From positions 1 through 5,529 of the forward strand of contig JACVCQ010000198.1 in NCBI GenBank assembly GCA_016741945.1: DNA of 5,529 nt, given 5' to 3'. This document shows, one piece after another, positions 4,701-5,529 of this stretch. The notes beneath the pieces are model-generated. The model searched no databases. It saw only the letters and a list, made by a program, of their open reading frames with translations, and had not been told where the DNA came from. This DNA is from Chitinophagaceae bacterium. Lineage in GTDB: Bacteria > Bacteroidota > Bacteroidia > Chitinophagales > Chitinophagaceae. A program made the position numbers and the translations under genes. Numbering within the stretch: the first letter of the stretch is position 1; the number at the start of each line of letters is the position of its first letter.

Positions 4701-4748
4701 TGATTTTGAGAAAATAATGAATTTTATACTCTAATAAAGATTTAAGAA

Positions 4749-5529
4749 ATGGGCTTTTTCGATTTTATAAAGAAAAAAGAACTTAATGAGATTAAACAAC
4801 TAAAGTCTCAACTTGAAAGGTATAAATCTATATCTGATATTGAGGTTGAGGCAGAAAGGCAGAAGAAGATTTTAAATCAAACTATCGCAGAAAAAAATGA
4901 AGAAATAATAAAATTACAATCGTCATTAACTGCTTTAAATAACGACTATCAAAGCGCATTAGAAGTATACAAGAATCTGCGAAAAGAAGTTAGCGTTTTT
5001 GAAAATAAGCTAGACCTTATTGAGTTTGGGATATATGAACCTATTTATGATTTTGAAAAGTCGGACGATTATAGAGAGGAGCAAAACAAAATTATTCAAC
5101 GCCAAAAGGAAATGATCGCTAGTGATACAGCTGCGATCTGTCTTACGAGTTGGACGGTAGAAGGTAGTGAAGCAAAAGGGAAAGCGGTTGTAAAAGTGTA
5201 TAAGAAATTAATGCTCCGAGCTTTTAATGGAGAATGTGATGTGTTGATATCTAAAGTCAAATGGAATAACGTGAATCAGATGAAAGAGCGTATGCATAAA
5301 CTATTTGATGGTATCAATAAATTAGGAAAGGGATTCCAAGTTTATATAGACAGCGAATACCTGTACTTAAAAGAAAAAGAACTAATCCTTGAGTATGAAT
5401 ACCAAGCGAAAAAGCAAAAGAAAAAAAAAGAAATGCGCGCGATACAGAAAGAGTTAAGAGCAGAACAAAAAAGTAAACGTGAATTTGAAAAAGAGAAAAG
5501 GGAAGCAAGAAAAGAAAAACCACTAATTA
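4749..5529 (+). CDS. DUF4041 coiled-coil protein, 3' end cut by the window
   Basis: The frame is open from ATG at 4749 through the last base: 260 residues are visible and no stop is reached. TAA at 4743-4745, directly upstream and in frame, fixes the start. Residues 8-88 form an E/K/Q/L-rich coiled coil. Residues about 95-200 match the DUF4041 pattern as I know it: YEPIYDFEKSDDY, then QKEMI, then SWTVEGS with a following AKGK, LMLRAFNGECD, SKVKWNNV and INKLGK. Residues 205-258 are a highly charged K/E/R helix, also typical. In this family a C-terminal GIY-YIG/T5orf172 endonuclease domain commonly follows; that part would lie outside the window and is not seen. The protein lacks signal or membrane segments, so it is probably cytoplasmic. 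DUF4041 genes are frequent in phages and accessory DNA, which fits the AT-rich context. Linkage with the upstream coiled-coil membrane gene suggests a shared task, but the 128-base gap allows separate transcription. Confidence 0.9.
   Translation, partial: MGFFDFIKKKELNEIKQLKSQLERYKSISDIEVEAERQKKILNQTIAEKNEEIIKLQSSLTALNNDYQSALEVYKNLRKEVSVFENKLDLIEFGIYEPIYDFEKSDDYREEQNKIIQRQKEMIASDTAAICLTSWTVEGSEAKGKAVVKVYKKLMLRAFNGECDVLISKVKWNNVNQMKERMHKLFDGINKLGKGFQVYIDSEYLYLKEKELILEYEYQAKKQKKKKEMRAIQKELRAEQKSKREFEKEKREARKEKPLI

Overview
The window looks like a Bacteroidota chromosome, probably Chitinophagaceae or a close relative. This is inferred from the FeoB subtype, from TAnnTTTG-type -7 promoter boxes, from the absence of clear Shine-Dalgarno sites, and from a CACCCTGAG...CGAAGGG dispersed repeat of a kind I associate with this phylum. 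No database search was possible, so the lineage is an inference.

Layout. Positions 1-115 are non-coding sequence 3' of feoB and hold an imperfect inverted repeat. Positions 116-2257 (minus strand) encode a full-length FeoB ferrous-iron transporter. It has a TTG start, no feoA upstream in this window, and unusual G4 and G5 motifs. Positions 2258-3252 are a 995-base region with no credible gene, but it is densely structured. It holds a 52-bp GC-rich repeat present twice in inverted orientation with 2 differences, a short version of the same repeat, and two separate degenerate arrays that both have an 11-bp period. It also holds a TATGCAA/TTGCATA inverted repeat, a 51-bp tandem duplication, a heptamer array, a long imperfect hairpin and two TTATNCACA DnaA-box matches.

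From about 3000 onward the sequence becomes much more AT-rich, which suggests acquired accessory DNA. Positions 3253-4620 (plus strand) encode a 455-residue protein with an N-terminal domain of unknown function, a long coiled coil, two transmembrane segments and a cytoplasmic tail. After a 128-base gap, 4749 to the window end (plus strand) is an open-ended gene. Its product has an N-terminal coiled coil and a DUF4041 domain followed by a charged helix. In that family a GIY-YIG/T5orf172 nuclease domain usually follows, which here would lie outside the window.

How the parts may work together. FeoB is a housekeeping iron importer. The two plus-strand genes are the candidate unknown system: a membrane-anchored coiled-coil protein next to a coiled-coil DUF4041 (probably nuclease) protein, at the edge of a compositionally distinct segment. 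A role in phage defence or mobile-element biology is a hypothesis from this architecture and context only. The repeat-filled intergenic region separates the conserved gene from the accessory genes and may mark an insertion boundary.
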